Below are positions 18,518-26,252 of a stretch of DNA of 57,202 nt, piece by piece. Positions within the stretch are counted from its first letter, which is position 1; every line of letters starts with the position of its first letter. A model generated the notes under the pieces. The model had not been told where the DNA came from and ran no database searches. It saw only the letters and a list, made by a program, of their open reading frames with translations. This DNA comes from Eutrophocola sp964601805 (lineage in GTDB: Bacteria > Pseudomonadota > Gammaproteobacteria > Pseudomonadales > Pseudohongiellaceae): NCBI GenBank assembly GCA_964601805.1, contig CAZROW010000009.1, positions 1 through 57,202 of the forward strand, read 5' to 3'. A program made the position numbers and the translations under genes.

Positions 18518-19816
18518 TCAGCTAAACAGCGTGCCCTGTTGTAGTTCGTCGATCATGGGTATTTCCTTTTTCCACATTTTAACCGTTTTGATCGCATTGT
18601 CCTGGACATTGAGAATCTCAACGCAGTGAAAAGGCAGTCGCACGCAGACATTTTTTTCCGGAATGATTTCCAGTAATTCGGTTAACAACCCGTTAAGTGT
18701 TTTGGGTCCTTCAATGGGCAGGTCCCAACCCAGGGCCTTGTTGATCTCACGAATCGTGGCGGTGCCGTCGATAAGATAACTGCCATCGGCCTGGGGATGA
18801 ATGTCATCGGTTTCTTCAGACAGGTTCGTGGTGAAGTTGCCCACAATTTCCTCGAGGATGTCCTCGATGGTAATAATGCCCTGGACGTCACCGTATTCAT
18901 CCACCACCAGGGCGATGCGACGCTTGTTGTTCTGGAACTTGAACAGCTGCGTATGCAGCGGCGTGGTTTCCGGAACGAAGTAGGCCTGGTCGGTGAGCTG
19001 CATGAGCTCAGCCTTGTTGATTTCTTCCATGCTGATGAGTTTGGATACGTTGCGCATGTGCAGGAAGCCGATGACATCGTTAAGGTCTTTCTTGAATACC
19101 GGCAGCACGGTATGAGAACTCTTGCTGATGACCTGCATGATTTCATCGATGTCATCTTCCAGGTCAATACCCACCACTTCATTTCGAGGCACCATGATGT
19201 CTTCGACAGTGGCTTTTTCCAGGTCCAGGATATTCATCAGCATGCCGTGACGCTTGGCGGGAATCAGGGCGCCGCTTTCATCGAGCACTGTGCGCAGCTC
19301 CTCCTTGGTCAGGTGCAGAGAATTCTCGCCTTCGGGTTTCAGGCCACAAAGCCTTACCAGGCCGTTTGAGACGGTGTTGATGAGCCACACTGCCGGGTAA
19401 AGAATTTTCAGCAATAACAGCAGAAACAGGGAAGAGGGAAATGCAATCTTTTCCGGGTAGAGCGCGGCGATGGTCTTTGGTGTCACCTCGGCAAAGATCA
19501 GGACGATGATCGTCAGCAGTACAGGGGCCAGGATGAAACCCAGGCTGCCCCATAACCTGACGGCAATGGCCGTACCTACTGAAGCCGCGATGAAGTTCAC
19601 CAGGTTATTGCCGATCAGGATCAGGCCGATCAGGCGATCCGGTTGATCCAGCAGTTTGCCCGCGCGCATGGCGCCATGATGATCCTGCTTGATGAGGTGG
19701 CGCAGGCGATACCGGTTCAGTGCCATCATGGCAGTTTCCGAACTGGAAAAGTAGGCCGACATCAGGATCAAAAAGATCAGAATGCCCAGCAGGACGGTAA
19801 GTGATGTTTCTTCCAA
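18518..19816 (-). CDS. corB: CorB/YfjD-type CNNM family ion transporter
   Basis: This 432-residue inner-membrane protein of the HlyC/CorC (CNNM) family is implicated in magnesium and cobalt export or resistance. The N-terminal DUF21 membrane domain spans about residues 1-190 with 'FSSSETAMMALNR'. A CBS pair follows at about 200-330 ('VEDIMVPRNEVVGID', 'VVDEYGDVQGIITIEDILEEIVG'), and a CorC_HlyC domain closes the protein. The start codon is TTG at 19816, because no ATG lies before the first membrane helix. Gene order next to ypjD and ffh matches many gammaproteobacteria. Its upstream region holds the 20-bp repeat array and an assembly gap. Confidence 0.92.
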   Translation of the reverse strand: MEETSLTVLLGILIFLILMSAYFSSSETAMMALNRYRLRHLIKQDHHGAMRAGKLLDQPDRLIGLILIGNNLVNFIAASVGTAIAVRLWGSLGFILAPVLLTIIVLIFAEVTPKTIAALYPEKIAFPSSLFLLLLLKILYPAVWLINTVSNGLVRLCGLKPEGENSLHLTKEELRTVLDESGALIPAKRHGMLMNILDLEKATVEDIMVPRNEVVGIDLEDDIDEIMQVISKSSHTVLPVFKKDLNDVIGFLHMRNVSKLISMEEINKAELMQLTDQAYFVPETTPLHTQLFKFQNNKRRIALVVDEYGDVQGIITIEDILEEIVGNFTTNLSEETDDIHPQADGSYLIDGTATIREINKALGWDLPIEGPKTLNGLLTELLEIIPEKNVCVRLPFHCVEILNVQDNAIKTVKMWKKEIPMIDELQQGTLFS

Positions 19817-19833
19817 AAGAGTAGCCTGTTATT

Positions 19834-20053
19834 GCTTAATCAGAAAGNNNNNNNNNNNNNNNNNNNNNNNNNNNNNNNNNNNNNNNNNNNNNNNNNNNNN
19901 NNNNNNNNNNNNNNNNNNNNNNNNNNNNNNNNNNNNNNNNNNNNNNNCCCTTAGCTTAATCGGAGAGCCCTTAGCTTAATCGGAGAGCCCTTAGCTTAAT
20001 CGGAGAGCCCTTAGCTTAATCGAAAAGTCCTTAGCTTAATCGAAAAGTCCTTA
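19834..20053. repeat. 20-bp tandem repeat array, interrupted by gap
   Basis: Five head-to-tail 20-base units of the form CCCTTAGCTTAATCGGAGAG run from 19948 to 20047. The last two carry small changes (CGAAAAG for CGGAGAG, then TCC for CCC). A truncated sixth unit merges with the ypjD stop codon at 20051-20053. On the other side of the gap a diverged copy (GCTTAATCAGAAAG, 19834-19847) suggests that the array continues through the missing sequence. It occupies the ypjD-corB spacer. Confidence 0.9.
19848..19947. other. Assembly gap of 100 N
   Basis: This is a run of exactly 100 N inside the 20-bp repeat array. A round 100 is a placeholder, so the true length is unknown. Frames crossing it are not meaningful. 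Confidence 0.98.
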
Positions 20054-20863
20054 AATGCGGTCAAGAACGATCTCGAGAACAAACTTGCTGCCAAAGTAGG
20101 CAAGTATCAGAAAGGCGAAGCCGGTCAGTATCCAGCGGTTGGCGACCTTGCCACGCCAGCCGAGTTGGTGTCTGCCCCAGAGCAGAATGGCAAACACAAA
20201 CCAGGAAATCGTGGAGAGCACGGCCTTGTGGCTCAGGTGCTGACCATAAAAGTCTTCCATGAAAAGCACACCGGTCAACAATACGCCGGTCAACAACAGC
20301 AGGCCCAGCCAGAGCATTTCAAAGAGCAGCGCCTCCATGGTAACCAGTGGCGGCAGATGACTGACCAGCCTGAACGAGCGCTTCTCTTTCAGCAGACGGT
20401 TGAGAAAGGAAATCAGCAATGCCTGGAAGGCGGCGATGGTAATGATGCTCACTGACAATATGCCCAGGAGAATATGCAGGGCCACACCGGCTGAATAACT
20501 GGTTTGCGTATCGTAGGAGCTGGGAATAAAGATGGACCCCAGCAGGCAGATGATGGCCAGCGGAAACAGGTAAAGGAACAGGTTGTCCAGCGGCTTTTTC
20601 CAGCTGCTTAAAAGCACTGAGACCACGATGACCCAGCTGATCAGGGAGGCAACCTTGAAGAAACCGAAATCAATGCCTTCCGGTTCCAGCGTCACCAGCA
20701 GGATGACGGCCAGGTGCATGACCACGGCAACAAAGCCGGTCGCCATGACAAGACGGCGATCCTGGTGTTCGCTGACCAGGTTGCGACGCTGAAAGAAAGA
20801 CCCGAGTCCGTAGCTGATTGCCGCCACGACACTCACCAGGGTGCTCAGAATGGGTGTGAACAT
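20051..20863 (-). CDS. ypjD: YpjD, cytochrome c assembly (CcsA/HemX-like) membrane protein
   Basis: This 270-residue polytopic inner-membrane protein has about eight hydrophobic segments and belongs to the cytochrome c assembly superfamily that includes CcsA, CcmC and HemX. The 'SYSAGVALHILLGILS' region carries a conserved His. Its role in E. coli-type bacteria is unclear; it is normally encoded beside corB and opposite ffh, exactly as here. Its stop codon abuts the tandem repeat array. The promoter region is shared with divergent ffh. Confidence 0.9.
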   Translation of the reverse strand: MFTPILSTLVSVVAAISYGLGSFFQRRNLVSEHQDRRLVMATGFVAVVMHLAVILLVTLEPEGIDFGFFKVASLISWVIVVSVLLSSWKKPLDNLFLYLFPLAIICLLGSIFIPSSYDTQTSYSAGVALHILLGILSVSIITIAAFQALLISFLNRLLKEKRSFRLVSHLPPLVTMEALLFEMLWLGLLLLTGVLLTGVLFMEDFYGQHLSHKAVLSTISWFVFAILLWGRHQLGWRGKVANRWILTGFAFLILAYFGSKFVLEIVLDRI

Positions 20864-21002
20864 GGGTAAAAGTCTCTCATAACCGGACCTGCCGTTGAAG
20901 CGCTATTTTCGAAAGGGCAGGCAGGACGGGTCAATCCGGCCTCCTGACAAGAAATTTTGGCAGACAATGCCTGCAGGCCTGTGTTCCTGTCGCCTGATTT
21001 TG

Positions 21003-21008
21003 TAGAAT
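21003..21008 (+). promoter_or_regulatory. Possible -10 box of ffh
   Basis: TAGAAT lies 45 bases before the ffh ATG. No matching -35 box is evident at 16-18 bases, so this is a weak call. Confidence 0.3.
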
Positions 21009-21053
21009 GGCGGCCTTCGAATTTTCCAGCTAGCAAAGAGACAACGGCAATCC

Positions 21054-22433
21054 ATGTTTGAGAACCTGACTGACAGACTTTCGCACACGCTGCGCTCCCT
21101 GACCGGCAAAGCCAAACTGACGGAAGACAATATCCAGGAAAGCCTGCGCGAAGTGCGCCGGGCCCTGCTGGAAGCAGACGTTGCCCTGCCGGTAGTGCAG
21201 GAGTTCATCGACAAGGTGAAATTCCGTGCGGTGGGCCAGGAAGTCAGCAAGAGCCTGACCCCGGGACAGGCCTTCATCAAGATTGTCCAGGCGGAACTGC
21301 AGGCACTGATGGGCGAGGCCAATGAAGCCCTCGACCTGAAAGTGACACCACCGGCCGTCATGCTCATGGCGGGCCTCCAGGGTGCTGGTAAAACGACTAC
21401 CGTGGGCAAGCTGTCGCTGTGGCTGAAAAACACCCAGAAAAAATCTGTCATGGTGGTCAGTGCTGACGTTTATCGTCCGGCAGCCATCAAGCAGTTGGAA
21501 ACCCTGGCCGGGGAAGTCGGTGTCACATTCTTCCCCAGTGACACTTCCCAGAAGCCTGAGCAGATTGTCAAAGACGCCATTGCCGAGGCGAAAAAGCAGT
21601 TTGTCGATGTCCTGTTCATCGATACAGCGGGTCGTCTGGCCGTGGATGAAGACATGATGGCAGAGATCAAGGCCCTGCATGCCGTGGCCAACCCGGTGGA
21701 AACCCTGTTCGTGGTGGATGCCATGACCGGCCAGGATGCCGCCAACACGGCCAAGGCATTCAATGACGCCCTGCCGTTGACCGGTGTCATCCTGACCAAG
21801 GCCGATGGTGATGCCAGGGGCGGTGCGGCACTGTCGGTGCGTCACATTACCGGCAAACCGATCAAGTTCTTGGGTATCGGGGAAAAACCCGATGGCCTGG
21901 AAGCCTTCCATCCCGACAGGGTGGCATCACGCATTCTCGGCATGGGGGATGTGCTGTCCCTGATCGAGGATGTCGAGAAGAATGTCGACAAGCAGAAAGC
22001 GGAAAAGCTGGCGAAGAAAATCAAGCGTGGCCAGCGATTTGACCTGGAAGACTTCAAGGAACAGTTGCAGCAGATGAACAACATGGGCGGCATGGCCAAC
22101 ATGCTCGACAAGATGCCGGGTTTAAGCGGTGCCCAGAAAGCTGCCGCCGGTATGGTGGACGACAAGACCTTTGGCCGCATGGAGGCCATCATCAATTCTA
22201 TGACCATGAAGGAGCGTCGGCGTCCCGAACTGCTCAATGGCTCCCGCAAACGCCGCATCACCCAGGGATCCGGAACCTCTATCCAGGATCTGAACCGCCT
22301 GCTGAAACAGCACAAGCAGATGCAGAAGATGATGAAGAAAATGAAGGGCGGTGGCATGGCCAACATGATGCGCGGCCTTGGTGGCATGGGAGGCGGCATG
22401 AAACCACCGCCGGGTGGTTTTCCGCGGATGTGA
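21054..22433 (+). CDS. ffh: Signal recognition particle protein Ffh
   Basis: This 459-residue cytoplasmic GTPase binds 4.5S RNA and signal sequences of nascent membrane proteins and delivers ribosomes to FtsY. The N domain covers about residues 1-85. The G domain starts with the P-loop 'GLQGAGKTTT' (107-116) and continues with 'DTAGR' and 'TKADGDARGG'. The methionine-rich M domain occupies the last 150 residues, ending in Gly/Met repeats. It is divergent from ypjD. The downstream ribosomal operon is separated by a REPIN-like element and its own promoter. Confidence 0.97.
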   Translation: MFENLTDRLSHTLRSLTGKAKLTEDNIQESLREVRRALLEADVALPVVQEFIDKVKFRAVGQEVSKSLTPGQAFIKIVQAELQALMGEANEALDLKVTPPAVMLMAGLQGAGKTTTVGKLSLWLKNTQKKSVMVVSADVYRPAAIKQLETLAGEVGVTFFPSDTSQKPEQIVKDAIAEAKKQFVDVLFIDTAGRLAVDEDMMAEIKALHAVANPVETLFVVDAMTGQDAANTAKAFNDALPLTGVILTKADGDARGGAALSVRHITGKPIKFLGIGEKPDGLEAFHPDRVASRILGMGDVLSLIEDVEKNVDKQKAEKLAKKIKRGQRFDLEDFKEQLQQMNNMGGMANMLDKMPGLSGAQKAAAGMVDDKTFGRMEAIINSMTMKERRRPELLNGSRKRRITQGSGTSIQDLNRLLKQHKQMQKMMKKMKGGGMANMMRGLGGMGGGMKPPPGGFPRM

Positions 22434-22462
22434 GCCCGGCTTTTGGGCTCTAATACAGGTCT

Positions 22463-22600
22463 GTAGGCCGGAAAAGGTGCGAAGCACCGTCATCCGGCAT
22501 GGTGCCCGCAGGGTACCTGAATACACATATTTGTGGGCATAACCATGACTGGGCAGCCCCGGGCCGCCTTGCCAGATGACGCTTCGCTCTTCCGGCCTGC
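22463..22600. repeat. REPIN: two inverted REP elements
   Basis: The left element (22463-22499) begins GTAGGCCGGAAAAGGTGCG and folds into an imperfect hairpin. The right element (22569-22600) is a near copy in the opposite orientation, reading GCAGGCCGGAAGAGCGAAGC on the minus strand. About 70 bases lie between them. A GTAG-type 5' head and head-to-head pairing are the hallmarks of REP sequences mobilised by RAYT transposases. The pair sits in the ffh-rpsP spacer. A single related element is at 5932-5967. Confidence 0.8.
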
Positions 22601-22662
22601 GGCGGTTGTTGACCGGCCCAAACCCGCACCAAAAAAATCCACAGTTTTTTAGTAACTTACGG

Positions 22663-22691
22663 TTTCAAACGGGCGCATTTTCTCGTAGAAT
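22663..22691 (+). promoter_or_regulatory. Candidate sigma-70 promoter of rpsP-rimM-trmD-rplS
   Basis: TTTCAA (22663-22668) and TAGAAT (22686-22691) are separated by 17 bases, upstream of rpsP and downstream of the REPIN. The -10 is good and the -35 is weak. Confidence 0.5.
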
Positions 22692-22797
22692 ACGCGCCTT
22701 TTTTGCTGCCCCTGAATTTTGCGCCGACAATGCTCGGGAAGAGGGCCGGGGAGAGCAGGGAATTGAACATACATTTTGTTAGTGGAAACAACTACTT

Positions 22798-23058
22798 ATG
22801 GTAACCATTAGACTATCACGAAGCGGTGCCAAGAAACGCCCGTTCTACCACCTGACTGTTGCGGACAAGCGCTTTTCCCGTGACGGCCGCTTTATCGAGC
22901 GTGTCGGTTTCTTCAACCCGGGTGCTCGCGGCCAGGAAGAAAGGCTGCGTGTGGACCTGGAGCGGGTCAAATTCTGGCAGGGCCAGGGCGCTATCGCCAG
23001 CGATCGTGTCACCAGGCTTCTCAAGGATGCTGAAAAGACTGCCACTACTGCAGCCTGA
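22798..23058 (+). CDS. rpsP: 30S ribosomal protein S16
   Basis: This 86-residue protein of the small ribosomal subunit has the standard length. The start 'MVTIRLSRSGAKKRPFYHL' and the 'DGRFIERVGFFNP' segment are diagnostic. It binds 16S rRNA during 30S assembly. It is first in the conserved rpsP-rimM-trmD-rplS operon, 36 bases ahead of rimM. Confidence 0.97.
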   Translation: MVTIRLSRSGAKKRPFYHLTVADKRFSRDGRFIERVGFFNPGARGQEERLRVDLERVKFWQGQGAIASDRVTRLLKDAEKTATTAA

Positions 23059-23094
23059 TAGCATTCCGGTCAGGTTCAGGCGGACACCCTGATC

Positions 23095-23652
23095 GTGTCG
23101 TCAACAGACCGGAACCTGACCACTCTGGGCAGAATCGGCGCCCCTTACGGTATCAAGGGCTGGGTCAAGCTGATTTCATACACTGACCCGCCCGGTAATA
23201 TTCTCGATTTCAGGCATTTCATCCTGGGGGAGAGTAACCTGCCGGGGGGCAAGCGAGGCACCGGCAAGCCCGAGACCATCGAAATCGATGACAGCCGGAT
23301 GCAAGGCAAGGGCTTTATCGGCCATATCAGTGGCTGTGATGACCGGGAACAGGCAAGCCAGTACACGGGCAGGGATCTGCAGGTCGAGACCGCCGCCTTA
23401 CCCGACCTGGAAACTGAAGATTATTACTGGTACCAGCTTGAAGGCCTGCAAGTGGTAAACCAGCAGGATGAAATCCTGGGTACCGTGCACCACCTGATGG
23501 AAACCGGTGCCAATGATGTACTGGTTGTCAGGCCGGACGAACAAAGCCTCGATGACGAGGAGCGCCTGATACCCTGGATCAGGGAGCAGGTCATCATTGC
23601 AGTGGACCTGGACAGCAAGTGTATCCGGGTAGACTGGGAAAAGGATTACTGA
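23095..23652 (+). CDS. rimM: Ribosome maturation factor RimM
   Basis: This 185-residue factor assists maturation of the 30S head by binding S19. The N-terminal domain has 'LGRIGAPYGIKGWVK', and the C-terminal PRC-barrel domain starts near 'YYWYQLEGLQV'. The start is a GTG at 23095 with a weak ribosome binding site, consistent with translation lower than that of its ribosomal neighbours. The length is typical. Confidence 0.95.
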   Translation: MSSTDRNLTTLGRIGAPYGIKGWVKLISYTDPPGNILDFRHFILGESNLPGGKRGTGKPETIEIDDSRMQGKGFIGHISGCDDREQASQYTGRDLQVETAALPDLETEDYYWYQLEGLQVVNQQDEILGTVHHLMETGANDVLVVRPDEQSLDDEERLIPWIREQVIIAVDLDSKCIRVDWEKDY

Positions 23653-23703
23653 GCACAGCTAAGCAAAACTGGGCACAAGAGAACAACTGCAAACGGGGCA
23701 GAC

Positions 23704-24441
23704 ATGCGGGCAGGAATCGTGACACTTTTCCCGGACATGTTTGCCGCAGTCAGCGAGTACGGTGTCACCGGAAGAGCTGTCAGGGAAGGCCTGGTGGATT
23801 TGAGTTTCTGGAATCCCAGGGACTACACGCAGGACAAGCATCGCACCGTGGATGACAGGCCTTATGGCGGTGGTCCCGGCATGCTGATGAAGACTGAACC
23901 GCTGGAACTGGCGGTAGGTGCAGCAAAACAGGCATTACCCGGAGCCAAGGTGATTTACCTGACTCCACAGGGCAAAGTCCTGGACCAGGCGGCAATCAAC
24001 CGGCTGGCACAAGAGCAGGCCGTGATCATGTTGTGCGGTCGCTACGAAGGAATCGATGAGCGCGTCATCGAAACCCAGGTCGACGAAGAATGGTCACTGG
24101 GAGATTACGTACTCAGTGGTGGAGAGTTGGCCGCGATGGCCTGCCTGGATGCTATCACCCGCTTACAACCGGGGGCATTGGGGCATGAAGAATCCGCGGA
24201 CCAGGATTCGTTCATGCAGGGCTTGCTGGATTGCCCGCATTATACGAGACCTGAGCATTATGCAGGGAAGTCGGTACCGCCGGTATTACTGAGCGGAGAC
24301 CACGAGGCCATAAGGAAATGGCGGTTGCAGCAAAGCCTGGGAAGAACCTGGCAGCGGCGACCGGAATTGCTGGAAAGAATGACGTTGACCGATGAAGAAA
24401 AGGCCTTGCTGGATGACTTCATTGCGTCGGGGAAGGAATAA
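23704..24441 (+). CDS. trmD: tRNA (guanine37-N1)-methyltransferase TrmD
   Basis: This 245-residue enzyme methylates G37 of tRNAs to prevent frameshifting, using S-adenosylmethionine bound in a trefoil knot. Diagnostic segments are 'DDRPYGGGPGMLM' and 'LCGRYEGIDERV' followed by 'SLGDYVLSGGELAAM'. The length is standard. It is third in the operon. Confidence 0.97.
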   Translation: MRAGIVTLFPDMFAAVSEYGVTGRAVREGLVDLSFWNPRDYTQDKHRTVDDRPYGGGPGMLMKTEPLELAVGAAKQALPGAKVIYLTPQGKVLDQAAINRLAQEQAVIMLCGRYEGIDERVIETQVDEEWSLGDYVLSGGELAAMACLDAITRLQPGALGHEESADQDSFMQGLLDCPHYTRPEHYAGKSVPPVLLSGDHEAIRKWRLQQSLGRTWQRRPELLERMTLTDEEKALLDDFIASGKE

Positions 24442-24468
24442 AACAGATCGTTTTTAATGGTGGAAACA

Positions 24469-25035
24469 ATGAGCAAGAACAGCATTATCGAAAAAGTCGA
24501 ACAGGCACAGCTGAAAACCGATATTCCGGAATTTTCTCCGGGAGATACCGTTGTTGTGCAGGTCCGTATCCAGGAAGGTGACCGCGAGCGTCTGCAGGCC
24601 TTTGAAGGCGTTGTTATTGGCAAGCGTAACCGTGGCCTTAACTCTGCATTTACCGTGCGCAAAATGTCTCATGGTGTTGGCGTCGAACGTACTTTCCAGA
24701 CTCACAGTCACCAAGTGGAAAGCATTACCGTGAAGCGTCGTGGTGACGTGCGCCAGGCCAAGCTGTACTACTTGCGTGACCTGACAGGCCGTGCAGCCCG
24801 TATTACCGAGAAGCTTACCAAGAAAGGGGATGCTGCTGTTGAGTCTGTACTGGCTGAAGACAATGTCTCCATTGCCGACCAGGTAGAAGCTGCCGTGGCA
24901 GAAGAGCCCGTGGTTGAAGAGGCTGCAGTTGAAGAAACAGCGGCTGAAGAAACCAAGGCTGAAGCACCTGCTGCAGAAGCGCCAGCTGCTGAAGAAGCAC
25001 CAGCTGCTGACGACCAGGAAAAGAAAGAAGACTGA
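24469..25035 (+). CDS. rplS: 50S ribosomal protein L19 with long acidic tail
   Basis: The first 115 or so residues are normal L19: 'IPEFSPGDTVVVQVRIQEGD', 'RERLQAFEGVVIGKRNRG', 'SHGVGVERTFQ' and 'KLYYLRDLTGRAARI'. L19 sits at the 30S-50S interface. The predicted product is about 188 residues, roughly 70 longer than usual, because of an Ala/Glu/Pro-rich low-complexity C-terminal tail with 'AAE-EAPA' repeats. I chose ATG 24469 (GGTGGAA just upstream) over 24457. The stop lies two bases before a gap whose far side repeats the last 55 bases, so the tail length depends on how that gap is resolved. Confidence 0.93.
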   Translation: MSKNSIIEKVEQAQLKTDIPEFSPGDTVVVQVRIQEGDRERLQAFEGVVIGKRNRGLNSAFTVRKMSHGVGVERTFQTHSHQVESITVKRRGDVRQAKLYYLRDLTGRAARITEKLTKKGDAAVESVLAEDNVSIADQVEAAVAEEPVVEEAAVEETAAEETKAEAPAAEAPAAEEAPAADDQEKKED

Positions 25036-25036
25036 T

Positions 25037-25136
25037 NNNNNNNNNNNNNNNNNNNNNNNNNNNNNNNNNNNNNNNNNNNNNNNNNNNNNNNNNNNNNNNN
25101 NNNNNNNNNNNNNNNNNNNNNNNNNNNNNNNNNNNN
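25037..25136. other. Assembly gap of 100 N, flanks overlap by 55 bp
   Basis: This is exactly 100 N. The 55 bases before it (24982-25036) and the 55 after it (25137-25191) are identical and cover the 3' end of rplS including its stop. The simplest reading is two contigs overlapping by one 55-mer, so the real gap is zero or negative. Confidence 0.95.
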
Positions 25137-25191
25137 CCAGCTGCTGAAGAAGCACCAGCTGCTGACGACCAGGAAAAGAAAGAAGACTGAT
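25137..25191 (+). repeat. Duplicate copy of the rplS 3' end
   Basis: These bases repeat 24982-25036 exactly, ending in the rplS stop codon plus one T. They are most likely the same locus counted twice in the assembly, not a second gene fragment. Confidence 0.9.
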
Positions 25192-25196
25192 GTCTC

Positions 25197-25224
25197 AACC
25201 CTCTTGCTCCTGCAAGAGGGTTTG
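25197..25224 (+). terminator. Terminator of the rplS operon
   Basis: AACCCTCTTGC and GCAAGAGGGTT form an 11-bp stem with a 4-base loop, followed by a short T run. It lies immediately after the rplS stop in the right-hand contig. Confidence 0.85.
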
Positions 25225-25277
25225 CTCAGCCCCCGGCCGGGTTGAATTTTCCGCTGAAATGAAGTTTCATGGTGTCG

Positions 25278-25316
25278 GTCTCTTATAGAGACTCTTGTTA
25301 CAATTTCTGTTGTAAC
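25278..25316. promoter_or_regulatory. Two adjacent inverted repeats upstream of dsbC
   Basis: GTCTCT-TAT-AGAGAC (25278-25292) is followed at once by GTTACAA-TTTCTG-TTGTAAC (25297-25316). They lie 71-109 bases before the dsbC start and after the rplS terminator. They could be an operator pair or RNA hairpins in the dsbC leader. No regulator is identified. Confidence 0.4.
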
Positions 25317-25386
25317 CAAGATTTAACCGTGACAACAGTCAACTCAATGACAGCTCGGCCAATTTCGCAATGCATGAGGGAAACCA

Positions 25387-26145
25387 ATGAATTATTTTGT
25401 TAAGCATCTTCTTGGAATTTTCTCCCTCCTGCTGGCATTCCATTCCACTGTCCATGCCCAGTCTCCTTCCCAGGAAGAGGCCATTTCTGCCATTCGTGAA
25501 GTGATTGCGGTAACCCAGCCGACCATGGTGGTCGATGATGTTTCTCCCAGCCCGATTCCCGGTATTTATGAAATTGTCCTGGAAAATGGCCAGGTAATAT
25601 TTGCTTCTGAAGACGCCCGCTATTTTATTCCGGGTGACATGTACGAAGTGCTGCCTGAAGGCATGGTCAATCGTGGCGAGGAAAGGCGCAATGCCGTTCG
25701 CGCGGAAAAAATCGCTGCCATTCCGGAAAGTGAGATGATCATCTTTGAGCCGGAAGATGGCCGCAAGGCGACCATTACAGTTTTCACTGACGTGGATTGC
25801 CCTTACTGCCGTCAGCTGCATGGTGAAATGGAGCGCATGAATGAGCTGGGTATTGCCGTCAGGTACCTGGGCTTTCCCCGTACCGGCCTGAACACCGAAA
25901 CCCATTTCAAGATGATTTCCACCTGGTGTGCAGATGATCCCAATGTCATGTTCACCAGCGCCACCCGTGGCGCGGCTGTTCCGGATGCCCAGTGTGACAA
26001 TCCCATTGCTTCCCACTACCAGCTCGGTCGTGAAGTCGGGGTGACGGGAACGCCGGCCCTGGTCCTGGAAGATGGCACTATCCTTCCCGGTTACGTGCCT
26101 GCAGATACGCTGGCAGGTTACCTCCTCGGTTCGGCTCCCCAGTAA
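25387..26145 (+). CDS. dsbC: Periplasmic disulfide isomerase DsbC
   Basis: This 252-residue protein has a signal peptide cleaved near 'TVHAQ'. An N-terminal dimerisation domain (about 25-95) and a thioredoxin domain with the active site CPYC (Cys138, Cys141) follow. A second cysteine pair lies near the C-terminus ('TWCADD' and 'AQCDNP'), as in other DsbC proteins. The cis-proline motif is 'VTGTPALVLEDG'. The enzyme reshuffles wrong disulfides in secreted proteins. Its place between rplS and hom-thrC recalls pseudomonads, although xerD is absent here. GAGGG precedes the ATG. Confidence 0.95.
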   Translation: MNYFVKHLLGIFSLLLAFHSTVHAQSPSQEEAISAIREVIAVTQPTMVVDDVSPSPIPGIYEIVLENGQVIFASEDARYFIPGDMYEVLPEGMVNRGEERRNAVRAEKIAAIPESEMIIFEPEDGRKATITVFTDVDCPYCRQLHGEMERMNELGIAVRYLGFPRTGLNTETHFKMISTWCADDPNVMFTSATRGAAVPDAQCDNPIASHYQLGREVGVTGTPALVLEDGTILPGYVPADTLAGYLLGSAPQ

Positions 26146-26172
26146 ATCACCGCCTCGCCAGTGCCAAAACAG

Positions 26173-26212
26173 GCAATCCGGATGGATTGCTTCACCGCAG
26201 GCAAAGTATACT
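26173..26212 (+). promoter_or_regulatory. Inverted repeat and -10-like box upstream of hom
   Basis: GCAATCC-GGAT-GGATTGC (26173-26190) is followed by TATACT (26207-26212), 40 bases before the hom ATG. The pair may be a promoter with an operator. No -35 box is clear, and no threonine leader peptide was found. Confidence 0.35.
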
Positions 26213-26252
26213 TACCCCTTTTTTTACGCATGACTTGTCATGTGCAGAGTGA

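Noticed and set aside
19782..19979. Open frame running through the first N gap
   Set aside because: Its middle is unknown sequence and the rest is repeat DNA and the antisense strand of corB.
19948..20047. Short regular repeats as a CRISPR array
   Set aside because: The 20-bp units are directly adjacent with no spacers, and no cas genes are present. It is a simple tandem repeat.
21030..21911. Minus-strand frame of 293 codons opposite ffh
   Set aside because: ffh is certain on the plus strand. The antisense frame has no family features.
25137..25191. Second truncated rplS copy
   Set aside because: It is base-for-base identical to the end of the first copy and sits at a contig edge, which fits assembly overlap better than duplication.
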